In this document: positions 1-6,350 of the stretch, in pieces
Layout: every line of letters starts with the position of its first letter
Position numbering within the stretch: the first letter of the stretch is position 1
NCBI GenBank assembly: GCA_934133175.1
Contig: CAKPAX010000030.1
Location: 1-15,765, forward strand
Length of the DNA: 15,765 nt
Direction: 5' to 3'
Origin: an uncultured Clostridia bacterium
Lineage (GTDB): Bacteria > Bacillota > Clostridia > TANB77 > CAG-508
Made by a program: the position numbers and the translations under genes
The notes under the pieces: model-generated
The model's database searches: none
What the model saw: only the letters and a program-made list of their open reading frames with translations
What the model was told of the DNA's origin: nothing

Positions 1-687
1 AAAATGTTAAGTAGTATATATACAAATAAAGGATTTTATATAGGAAGATATGAAGCAGGAATAGCAGGTAGTGATGAGAATACAAGTTTAGCAAGATATA
101 GTAGAACAGAAATAACAAGTAGTTCACCAAAAGCAGTAAGTAAACAGAATATGATACCATATAATAATGTAAGATGTAGTGAAGCACAGCAATTAGCAAC
201 TGGAATGATTACAGGAACTAAAACAAGTAGTTTAATGTATGGAATACAATGGGATTTGGTATGTAAATTTTTAGAAGTAAAAGGTAATTGGGATAAAACT
301 GAAAAAACAGCACAATATTATATAAAAGAAAATAGTACAAGTTGGGGAAATTATGACAATAGTACGTTTACGATAAATAGTGCAAAAGCAAAAAAATATA
401 ACATAAGTAATAAATCATGTGATGATATAACAGGAAATAAAGCAAGTTCAAGTAGCATATTATTAACAACAGGAGCAAGTGAACAAAATAACAAAATGAA
501 TATATATGATTTTGCAGGAAACGAATGTGAATGGACATTAGAACAAACTACCAACACCCGCGCTCCTTGTAGCGTTATGGGAGGCATTTACAACGACAAC
601 GGCATCGACTATCCAGCTTCTTATCGCATTGTCAGTAACACGACTTACAGCTACAGCGGCATTGGATTACGTGTTTCACTTTATTAG
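1..687 (+). CDS. FGE/C-type-lectin-like surface protein, 5'-truncated; putative DGR target
   Basis: The reading frame is open at the left edge, so this is the C-terminal part (228 codons seen) of a longer protein; the ATG at base 4 is probably internal. GFYIGRYEAG near the beginning, IQWDLVCKFLE in the middle and IYDFAGNECEWTLE near residue 170 follow the order of the formylglycine-generating-enzyme (FGE-sulfatase) / C-type-lectin fold, and the end GIGLRVSLY corresponds to the usual GFR motif. The last segment has no catalytic FGE cysteines, so a binding rather than enzymatic role is inferred. The 12336-14285 protein carries the matching upstream half of such a module (WWVWIPRYAY, GIWMSKYD) behind a prepilin-like N-terminus, so the missing 5' part may look the same. 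The final 48 codons differ sharply in composition and are described separately. Cell-surface location is inferred from the family. Confidence 0.75.
   Translation, partial: KMLSSIYTNKGFYIGRYEAGIAGSDENTSLARYSRTEITSSSPKAVSKQNMIPYNNVRCSEAQQLATGMITGTKTSSLMYGIQWDLVCKFLEVKGNWDKTEKTAQYYIKENSTSWGNYDNSTFTINSAKAKKYNISNKSCDDITGNKASSSSILLTTGASEQNNKMNIYDFAGNECEWTLEQTTNTRAPCSVMGGIYNDNGIDYPASYRIVSNTTYSYSGIGLRVSLY
541..687 (+). other. putative DGR variable region (VR) at the 3' end of the FGE/CLec gene
   Basis: In bases 1-540 only 5 of 180 codons end in C; in 541-684, 21 of 48 do, and bases 541-660 are 50% GC by hand count. The block is full of NNC/NNT codons such as AAC, GAC, TAC, AGC, ATC, GTC, AAT-like ATT and TAT. 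These are what adenine-specific mutagenesis of AAC/AAT template codons produces, while GGA, CCA, GCT, TCT and CGC-type codons look like fixed positions. It encodes the C-terminal ligand-binding edge of a CLec-type fold, exactly where known DGRs diversify their targets, and it ends with a non-variable stretch (GIGLRVSLY) at the stop codon. No template repeat or reverse transcriptase is in the window, so this is a strong inference, not proof. A foreign recombined cassette is the alternative. Confidence 0.6.
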
Positions 688-702
688 TAGAACTGTGTTC
701 TA
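688..702 (+). repeat. perfect inverted repeat (hairpin) directly after the VR stop codon
   Basis: TAGAAC (688-693), loop TGT, GTTCTA (697-702): a 6-base-pair perfect stem starting on the first base after the TAG stop at 685-687. No T-run follows, so it is not an intrinsic terminator. In the Bordetella phage DGR a hairpin or cruciform just downstream of the VR takes part in target recognition. The position here fits such a role, but function is inferred. Confidence 0.5.
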
Positions 703-758
703 AAACCGTGTTTATAACTTGTAAATAAAATAGTTAAATAGAGTAATTGAATAAGAGT

Positions 759-782
759 TACTAACGGATTTATACGTTAGTA
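759..782 (+). repeat. 8-bp inverted repeat
   Basis: TACTAACG (759-766) and CGTTAGTA (775-782) are perfect reverse complements around an 8-base loop. No T-run follows. It lies between the FGE/CLec gene and the terminator at 821-857, within a 316-base stretch (688-1003) where I find no gene. It could be an mRNA 3'-end stabiliser or part of the DGR target neighbourhood; nothing in the sequence decides this. Confidence 0.5.
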
Positions 783-820
783 TGGAAATTTCTTATAACA
801 GAGTATAAAATTAATAAATG

Positions 821-857
821 TAGGAAAAAGACAAAAGTCAATTTCCTATATTTTTTT
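821..857 (+). terminator. intrinsic terminator downstream of the FGE/CLec gene
   Basis: TAGGAAA (821-827) pairs with TTTCCTA (842-848). Inside, GAC (830-832) pairs with GTC (837-839) around an AAAA loop, with a symmetric AA/AA internal loop between the two stems. A T-rich tract (849-857) follows. It separates the surface-protein gene from folD. Confidence 0.75.
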
Positions 858-1003
858 GCCCAAAATTAAAATCCATATCTTTTAAAGCTAAAATTAAAAA
901 TAAAAATTAAGACTTCGTTCAAAAATTTCAATAAATAACTAGTAAAAAAGATTATAATGATATATAATATGAAAAGTAAAAAATATAAATAAAAGGAGAA
1001 AAT

Positions 1004-1849
1004 ATGGCAGTAATAATAGATGGAAAAGAATTAGCAAGAAAAACAAGAAGTAATCTAAAAATAGATTGTGAAGAACTAAAGAAAAAAGGAATAGCACCTA
1101 AATTGGCTGTTATATTAGTTGGAGATGATAAAGCTTCAAAAGTATATGTAAAAAACAAAAATAAAGCATGCGAGGATGTTGGAATTGAATTTGAAGAACA
1201 TATATTAGAAGCAGAAATAACACAGAAACAATTAATAGACTTAATAGAAGAATTAAATAATAGAAAAGATATAAATGGAATACTATTGCAAAGTCCAATA
1301 CCTGCACATTTAGATATAAATGAGGCATTTAGAAAAATTGCACCAGAAAAAGATGTTGATGGATTTAATCCTGTAAATGTAGGAAAGCTTTCATTAAATC
1401 AAGATACATTTGTATCTTGTACACCATATGGAATAATGAAAATGTTTGAAGAATATAAAATAGATTTAGAAGGAAAAGATGTTGTAATAATAGGAAGAAG
1501 CAATATTGTTGGAAAACCATTAATTCAATGTTGTCTAAATAATAATGCAACAGTTACAGTATGCCATTCAAGAACAAAAAATTTAAAAGAACATGTAAAA
1601 AGAGCAGATGTAGTTATTGCTGCAATAGGAAAATCTAAATTTATTACAGAAGATATGATTAAAGAGGGAGCAGTTGTAATAGATGTAGGAATAAATAGAG
1701 GAGAAGATGGAAAATTAACAGGAGATGTTGATTTTGAAAATGTTGAAAAAAAGGCAAGCTATATAACACCGGTTCCAGGGGGAGTTGGACCAATGACAAT
1801 AGCAATGCTTATGAATAATGTTATTAAAGCTACACAAAATCAAATATAA
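1004..1849 (+). CDS. folD: bifunctional methylenetetrahydrofolate dehydrogenase / methenyltetrahydrofolate cyclohydrolase FolD
   Basis: FolD interconverts 5,10-methylene-THF, 5,10-methenyl-THF and 10-formyl-THF in the cytosol, normally with NADP(H), feeding purine and formyl-Met synthesis. All hallmark motifs are present in 281 residues, the usual length: VGDDKASKVYVKNK with the YVxxK motif (Y48, K52), GILLQSPIPAHLD (92-104), PEKDVDGFNP (114-123), the nucleotide-binding GRSNIVGKPL (164-173) and TPVPGGVGPMT (255-265). The ATG at 1004 has AGGAG at 994-998, five bases upstream. A strong terminator follows directly, so it is probably monocistronic. Identification is certain; cofactor preference cannot be read from the sequence. 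Confidence 0.97.
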   Translation: MAVIIDGKELARKTRSNLKIDCEELKKKGIAPKLAVILVGDDKASKVYVKNKNKACEDVGIEFEEHILEAEITQKQLIDLIEELNNRKDINGILLQSPIPAHLDINEAFRKIAPEKDVDGFNPVNVGKLSLNQDTFVSCTPYGIMKMFEEYKIDLEGKDVVIIGRSNIVGKPLIQCCLNNNATVTVCHSRTKNLKEHVKRADVVIAAIGKSKFITEDMIKEGAVVIDVGINRGEDGKLTGDVDFENVEKKASYITPVPGGVGPMTIAMLMNNVIKATQNQI

Positions 1850-1861
1850 ATAAAAATTAGG

Positions 1862-1905
1862 GGCATTTATTATAGTTAAATTTAGACTATAATAAGTGTC
1901 TTTTT
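1862..1905 (+). terminator. strong intrinsic terminator after folD
   Basis: A 15-pair stem (1862-1876 with 1886-1900, two G-T wobbles) around a 9-base loop, followed by TTTTT at 1901-1905. The ATG at 1906, the most upstream possible dprA start, lies immediately after the T-run, which bears on the choice of dprA start. Confidence 0.88.
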
Positions 1906-2784
1906 ATGTTTTTAGAAAGGGTGATTAATATAGAAAATAAAAAGTATTGGGTATGGCTTACATTAATAAAAATTAATGTAAGAAAAAAGTTAGAATTATT
2001 AGAAAAATATAAAACTCCAGAGGTTATATATAATTTAAGTAAAAGTAAATTAAGTAATAATAATTTAAATGATAAAGACATAGAAAAAATATTAAATAAA
2101 GAAATTAGAATAGATTTAAAAAAACATTTAGAATATATGAAATTAAATAATATAAAAATTATAAATATATTTGATGAAAATTATCCTAAAATATTAAAAC
2201 AAATATATGATCCACCTATAAGTTTATATGTAATAGGAAATGATAAAATATTAAATGAAAACAATATTGCAATAATAGGTTGTAGAGAATGTACTAAATA
2301 TGGAGAAAAACAAGCAAAAGTATTTTCTTATAAATTAGCAAAAGAAAATATTAATATAGTAAGTGGACTTGCAAAAGGTGTGGATAGTTATGCACATATT
2401 GGAACTTTATATGCAAATGGAAAAACAATTGCGGTTCTAGGAAATGGATTAGATACAATTTATCCAAAAGAAAATGTAGATTTAGCAAAACAAATAATAA
2501 AAAACAAAGGATGTATAGTTTCAGAATATCCATTAGGAACAAAGCCAGAAAAACAAAACTTTCCTCAAAGAAATAGAATTATTAGTGGAATAAGTAAAGG
2601 AGTATTAGTTATAGAAGCTAAAGAACAAAGTGGAACATTAATTACTGTAGATTTTGCATTAGAACAAGGAAGAGACGTTTTTGTATTGCCAGGAAATATA
2701 GATTCCATTAGTTCAATAGGAACAAATAGATTAATTCAAGAGGGAGCAAAATTGGTTACAACATATGAAGAAATTTTAAAATAG
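1906..2784 (+). CDS. dprA: DNA-processing protein DprA (Smf family)
   Basis: DprA binds single-stranded DNA and loads RecA during natural transformation; it is also kept in species not known to be competent. The Rossmann-like core is clear: IAIIGCRECTKYG (121-133), IVSGLAKGVDSYAHIGTL (151-168), TIAVLGNGLDTIYP (174-187), VSEYPLGTKPEKQNFPQRNR (205-224), IEAKEQSGTLITVDFALEQG (236-255) and VLPGNIDSISSIGTNRLIQEG (260-280). An N-terminal SAM-like helical part precedes it. The protein stops right after the core, so the C-terminal winged-helix (DML1-like) domain of longer DprA proteins is absent. The start is doubtful: ATG 1906 directly follows a terminator T-run and lacks a ribosome binding site, GTG 1921 overlaps the SD-like AGGGTGAT (1918-1925), and family alignment would favour the in-frame ATA at 1930 (xENKKYWVWL). 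The true protein may be 8 residues shorter. Confidence 0.95.
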   Translation: MFLERVINIENKKYWVWLTLIKINVRKKLELLEKYKTPEVIYNLSKSKLSNNNLNDKDIEKILNKEIRIDLKKHLEYMKLNNIKIINIFDENYPKILKQIYDPPISLYVIGNDKILNENNIAIIGCRECTKYGEKQAKVFSYKLAKENINIVSGLAKGVDSYAHIGTLYANGKTIAVLGNGLDTIYPKENVDLAKQIIKNKGCIVSEYPLGTKPEKQNFPQRNRIISGISKGVLVIEAKEQSGTLITVDFALEQGRDVFVLPGNIDSISSIGTNRLIQEGAKLVTTYEEILK

Positions 2785-2847
2785 TAAAATTATATATACA
2801 GTTAAGTTTATATATGATAAAATTTTAATATAAAAATTTAATAATTT

Positions 2848-2876
2848 TGAAACCAAATGCTAGTTTAAATTGTATT
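2848..2876 (+). promoter_or_regulatory. candidate ECF-sigma promoter (autoregulatory)
   Basis: TGAAACC (2848-2854) is the classic -35 of ECF sigma factors. After 17 bases from TGAAAC comes TGTATT (2871-2876), close to the CGTA-type -10. A start about six bases further gives a leader of roughly 15 bases before the ATG at 2897. Its place directly before an ECF sigma gene fits self-activation. Confidence 0.5.
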
Positions 2877-2896
2877 CTTAGTATAAGGGGGTAAAT

Positions 2897-3373
2897 ATGC
2901 AAAACGAAAATAAAATAAAAGAAGTAATAGAAAAATATTCAGATACAGTATATAGAATTGCACTAACAAGATGTGGGATTGTTGAAAACGCTGAAGACAT
3001 ATATCAAGAAGTATTTTTGAAATTCAGTGAAAAAATGCCTAAATTTAAAAATAATGAACATGAAAAAGCATGGTTTATTAGAGTTACAATCAATTTAACA
3101 AAAAATTTAAAAAGATCATCTTGGAATAGGAAAGTAGTAACTTTAGATGAAAATATTGTGTTTGAAAATAAAGAAGAAAATGAAGTGTTTTCAGTAGTTT
3201 GTGGATTACCTCAAAATTATAAAACAGTAATATATTTATTGTATTATGAAGGCTATAAGGTAAAAGAAATAGCTAATTTAATGGGAACAAAGGAAGGAAC
3301 TATAAAAAGTTGGTTATTTAGGGCAAGAGAGATGCTAAAAGAAAAATTAGAAGGAGGTTTTGAAGATGAATAA
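2897..3373 (+). CDS. ECF-subfamily RNA polymerase sigma factor
   Basis: A 158-residue protein with only sigma regions 2 and 4, as in group IV (ECF) sigma factors. Region 2 spans about residues 10-75 (YSDTVYRIALTRCG, AEDIYQEVFLKF, KAWFIRVTINLTKN). Region 4 spans about 98-150 (LPQNYKTVIYLLYYEGYKVK, EIANLMGTKEGTIKSWLFRA) and contains the helix-turn-helix that reads the -35 element. The start has a strong AGGGGG (2886-2891) five bases upstream of the ATG. Its stop overlaps the start of the next gene by eight bases, which indicates translational coupling to a membrane-bound partner, the usual sigma/anti-sigma layout. A TGAAAC-type promoter upstream suggests autoregulation. The ECF subgroup and inducing signal cannot be told from this sequence. 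Confidence 0.93.
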   Translation: MQNENKIKEVIEKYSDTVYRIALTRCGIVENAEDIYQEVFLKFSEKMPKFKNNEHEKAWFIRVTINLTKNLKRSSWNRKVVTLDENIVFENKEENEVFSVVCGLPQNYKTVIYLLYYEGYKVKEIANLMGTKEGTIKSWLFRAREMLKEKLEGGFEDE

Positions 3374-5300
3374 AGATAATTATAAAAAAGCAATAGACCA
3401 AATTCATGTAAAAGAAAGTTTAAAGCAAAATACATTTGAAAAAGTTTTAGAACAAAAAAATTCAAAAAAGAAAACTTATATAAAATATTTTATTAGTTGT
3501 GCAGCAATGTTTTTGATAATTTTTTCTACTGGTATTATATATATTAAAAATGAAGAGAAAGTAAACAACAATAATAATATACAAATATCAAAGAAAACAG
3601 ATGATTTACCAAGATTTGAAAATATTGAACAATTAAAAAAAGTTATAAAGAAAAATCAAAAAGATAATGAAAAGAAAAACTATTTTCAAAAAGAATCTAT
3701 TATAGCAGATACAGCAACTGCTACAGATTCTAATAGAGAGACAGTAAAGGAAGAAAGTGATTATTCTAAAACAAATGTGCAAGTAGAAAATGTTGATGAA
3801 GCGGATATTGTAAAAACAGATGGAAATTATATCTATTATGTTTCTAATGAAACTGTATATATAGTAAAAGCAGATGAATTAAAGATAGTATCAAAAATAA
3901 AAAAAGAAGATAAAAATGATAGATTTGCACCTAATGAAATATTTATAAATAATGATAAATTAGTAATATTAGGAATGGAAAATAGTTATCAAACTACAAT
4001 AACACAAAGTACATCAGATGTTGCTAGAGATTATGTTGGAACAACTTCAAGTTACCAAACAAAAGCATATGTATATGACATATCAAATAAAGAAAATCCT
4101 AAACAAATAAGAGAAGTAGCATTAGATGGAAATTATAATAATTCAAGAATGATAGGAGATAATGTTTATTTTATTACAACAAAAGGAATGAGATATTTTT
4201 ATGACCAAATAAAAGATGAAGATATATTACCTAAATTTAAAGATACAGTTGTATCATATGATATGCAAACAATGAAATGTACAGATATAGCTTATTTTAA
4301 CAATACTGAATCTAGTAATTATTTATTAGTTGCAGGATTTAATATTAATAATAATGAAAAAGTCAATATTGAAACATTTTTTGGAGCAAGTGATATTGTA
4401 TATGCAAGTGAAAAGAATTTATATATAACAGAAACAGTATATGATAATTATTATGATGAAAAAGAAAATACAATTTATAAGTTTAATTTAGATAATTCAA
4501 AAGTAAAATTACAATGCAAAGGAAAAGTAAATGGATATTTAAATAATCAATTTTCAATGGACGAATATGATGGAAAATTAAGAATTGCAACAACATCAGA
4601 TTATAGTAAAGACTCAACAAATGCTGTATATGTTTTTGATGAAAATTTAAATCAAATTGGTAAATTAGAAGATTTAGCAAAAGGAGAAAAAATATATTCT
4701 GTAAGATTTATTGGGAAAGTAGGTTATGTAGTAACTTTTAAACAAGTAGATCCACTTTTTGTAATAGATTTATCAGATCCTAAAAATCCAGAAGTAAAAG
4801 GACAATTAAAAATTCCTGGTTATAGTAGTTATTTACACCCATATGATGAAAATCATATAATTGGAATAGGATATAATACTAAATCAAATGGATATGGAGG
4901 AATTACAAATTCATCAATGAAAATGTCTATGTTTGATGTTTCAAATTTAGAAGATCCAAAAGAATTATTTAATATAAACATTGGAGATGATTATGCATAC
5001 TCAGAAGTTTTATCAGAGCATAAAGCATTATTTTACAATAAAGAAAAGGATTTAATAGGATTTCCTATAACTTATAGAGGCAAAAGAACATCAAACGATA
5101 AAAATGGATTTGTAATATATAAAATAGATTTAAATAAAGGTTTTGAAAAATATGGAGAAATAACACAAGAAATAAATTATAAGACAAATTTTGATAGAGC
5201 AATATATATAGGAAATACATTTTATACATTATCACAAAGTAAAATAATAGCGTATGATTTAAATACAATAAATAAATTAAATGAATTAAATTTAGATTAA
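3366..5300 (+). CDS. membrane-anchored beta-propeller protein, probable anti-sigma factor
   Basis: The ATG at 3366 is preferred over an upstream TTG (3360) because AGGAGG (3352-3357) sits eight bases before it. The 644-residue protein has a short cytoplasmic N-terminus (1-40; AIDQIHVKESLKQNTFEKVL resembles the sigma-binding head of clostridial anti-sigma factors), one membrane helix (about 41-60), a low-complexity linker rich in Lys and Asn, and from about residue 136 a large extracytoplasmic domain. That domain opens with TNVQVENVDEADIVKTDG, the signature of the C-terminal beta-propeller family PF09826. Repeated blades such as VYVFDENLNQIG and LFVIDLSDPKNPEV fit a propeller. The eight-base overlap with the ECF sigma gene supports a sigma/anti-sigma pair in which the propeller senses an envelope signal. 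That pairing is inferred; the propeller family itself is confident. Confidence 0.85.
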   Translation: MNKDNYKKAIDQIHVKESLKQNTFEKVLEQKNSKKKTYIKYFISCAAMFLIIFSTGIIYIKNEEKVNNNNNIQISKKTDDLPRFENIEQLKKVIKKNQKDNEKKNYFQKESIIADTATATDSNRETVKEESDYSKTNVQVENVDEADIVKTDGNYIYYVSNETVYIVKADELKIVSKIKKEDKNDRFAPNEIFINNDKLVILGMENSYQTTITQSTSDVARDYVGTTSSYQTKAYVYDISNKENPKQIREVALDGNYNNSRMIGDNVYFITTKGMRYFYDQIKDEDILPKFKDTVVSYDMQTMKCTDIAYFNNTESSNYLLVAGFNINNNEKVNIETFFGASDIVYASEKNLYITETVYDNYYDEKENTIYKFNLDNSKVKLQCKGKVNGYLNNQFSMDEYDGKLRIATTSDYSKDSTNAVYVFDENLNQIGKLEDLAKGEKIYSVRFIGKVGYVVTFKQVDPLFVIDLSDPKNPEVKGQLKIPGYSSYLHPYDENHIIGIGYNTKSNGYGGITNSSMKMSMFDVSNLEDPKELFNINIGDDYAYSEVLSEHKALFYNKEKDLIGFPITYRGKRTSNDKNGFVIYKIDLNKGFEKYGEITQEINYKTNFDRAIYIGNTFYTLSQSKIIAYDLNTINKLNELNLD

Positions 5301-5308
5301 AATAAAAG

Positions 5309-5347
5309 TAAGAAATACTCTTAAAGTATAGAGTATTTCTTATTTTT
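5309..5347 (+). terminator. intrinsic terminator after the sigma/beta-propeller operon
   Basis: TAAGAAATACTC (5309-5320) pairs perfectly with GAGTATTTCTTA (5331-5342) around a 10-base loop, followed by TTTTT (5343-5347). It ends the two-gene sigma operon. Confidence 0.87.
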
Positions 5348-5385
5348 ATGATATATTATAGAAAAAATTGAAAGAGTGATACAAA

Positions 5386-6291
5386 ATGGAAAATAAAGTG
5401 CCAGATTTTTTATATAATATGCTAATAGAACAATATGGTGAAGAAGTAAGTAACAAAATAATAGATGGATTTGGGCAAAATAGAAAATTAACATTAAGAA
5501 TAAATAAATTAAAAACAACTGTAGAAAATGTAAAAAAAATCTTAACGAATTTAAAAATAAAATTTAGTGAAGTTTCTTGGAGTGAAGATGCACTTATAAT
5601 AGAGGGAACAACAAAACAAGAAATATTAGAATTAGAAATATATATAAATGGAGAAATATATTTACAAAGTTTATCTTCTATGATTCCTGCATTAATATTA
5701 AATCCTGAAGCTAATGAAAATATATTAGATATGGCTGCAGCTCCTGGTGGTAAAACAACACAAATGTCAGCAATTTCAAATAATTTAGCATTAATTACAG
5801 CATGTGAAAAAAATAAAATAAGAGCAGAAAGATTAAAATATAACATACATAAGCAAGGAGCTAATAGGGTTAATGTATTAGTTGAAGATTCAAGAAAACT
5901 TGATGATAATTTTTCATTTGATAAAATCTTGTTGGATGCACCTTGTAGTGGAAGCGGAACAATAAACATTTTTGATGAAAAGTTAAATAAATATTTTACT
6001 AAAGAATTAGTAGATAGATCAATAAAAACACAAAAAGAATTATTACAAAAAGCTATAAAAGTATTAAAAAAGGGTGGAGAAATGGTCTATTCTACATGTT
6101 CCATATTAAAGCAGGAAAATGAAGAAAATATAGAAAAATTTTTAAAAAATAATCAATTAGAAATAGTGCCAATTGATATAGAACTTTTAAAAGATATACC
6201 TTTATTACCATCAAAAATAGAAGGTGTAATCACAGTATGTCCAAATGAATTATATGAAGGATTTTTTGTAGCAAAATTAAGAAAAAAATAG
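5386..6291 (+). CDS. RsmB/NOP2-family SAM-dependent RNA (cytosine-5) methyltransferase
   Basis: This family methylates C5 of cytosine in rRNA or tRNA using S-adenosylmethionine. The SAM-binding motif ILDMAAAPGGKT is at 113-124. The two family cysteines are present: C187 in DAPCSGSGT (the nucleophile-release pair, motif IV) and C238 in YSTCSI (motif VI, the nucleophile). An N-terminal RNA-binding-like part (1-100, LTLRINKLKT) precedes the Rossmann fold, and the ending EGFFVAKLRKK is typical. At 301 residues it lacks both the NusB-like N-terminal domain of full RsmB and the C-terminal PUA-type extension of RsmF, as do many clostridial short forms. The target base cannot be assigned. The ATG at 5386 follows an AAGAGTGAT ribosome binding site. 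The gene stands alone between a terminator and the next gene's own binding site. Confidence 0.93.
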   Translation: MENKVPDFLYNMLIEQYGEEVSNKIIDGFGQNRKLTLRINKLKTTVENVKKILTNLKIKFSEVSWSEDALIIEGTTKQEILELEIYINGEIYLQSLSSMIPALILNPEANENILDMAAAPGGKTTQMSAISNNLALITACEKNKIRAERLKYNIHKQGANRVNVLVEDSRKLDDNFSFDKILLDAPCSGSGTINIFDEKLNKYFTKELVDRSIKTQKELLQKAIKVLKKGGEMVYSTCSILKQENEENIEKFLKNNQLEIVPIDIELLKDIPLLPSKIEGVITVCPNELYEGFFVAKLRKK

Positions 6292-6350
6292 TATACAAAA
6301 TAATTTTAATATACTATAATTTAACAAAATGCAAAATAAGGAGTAATGTA

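Noticed and set aside
951..968. TATAAT-like hexamers upstream of folD as its promoter
   Set aside because: Two candidate -10 sequences (953-958 and 963-968) are present, but neither has a credible -35 at 16-18 bases in this AT-rich stretch.
688..1003. DGR template repeat, accessory gene or reverse transcriptase directly downstream of the variable region
   Set aside because: I find no AAC-rich copy of 541-690 and no open frame with RT motifs there or elsewhere in the window.
5346..5969. A 207-codon minus-strand open frame opposite the RNA methyltransferase gene
   Set aside because: It lies opposite a gene with all catalytic motifs and merely reflects AT-rich antisense composition; no ribosome binding site or family motifs.
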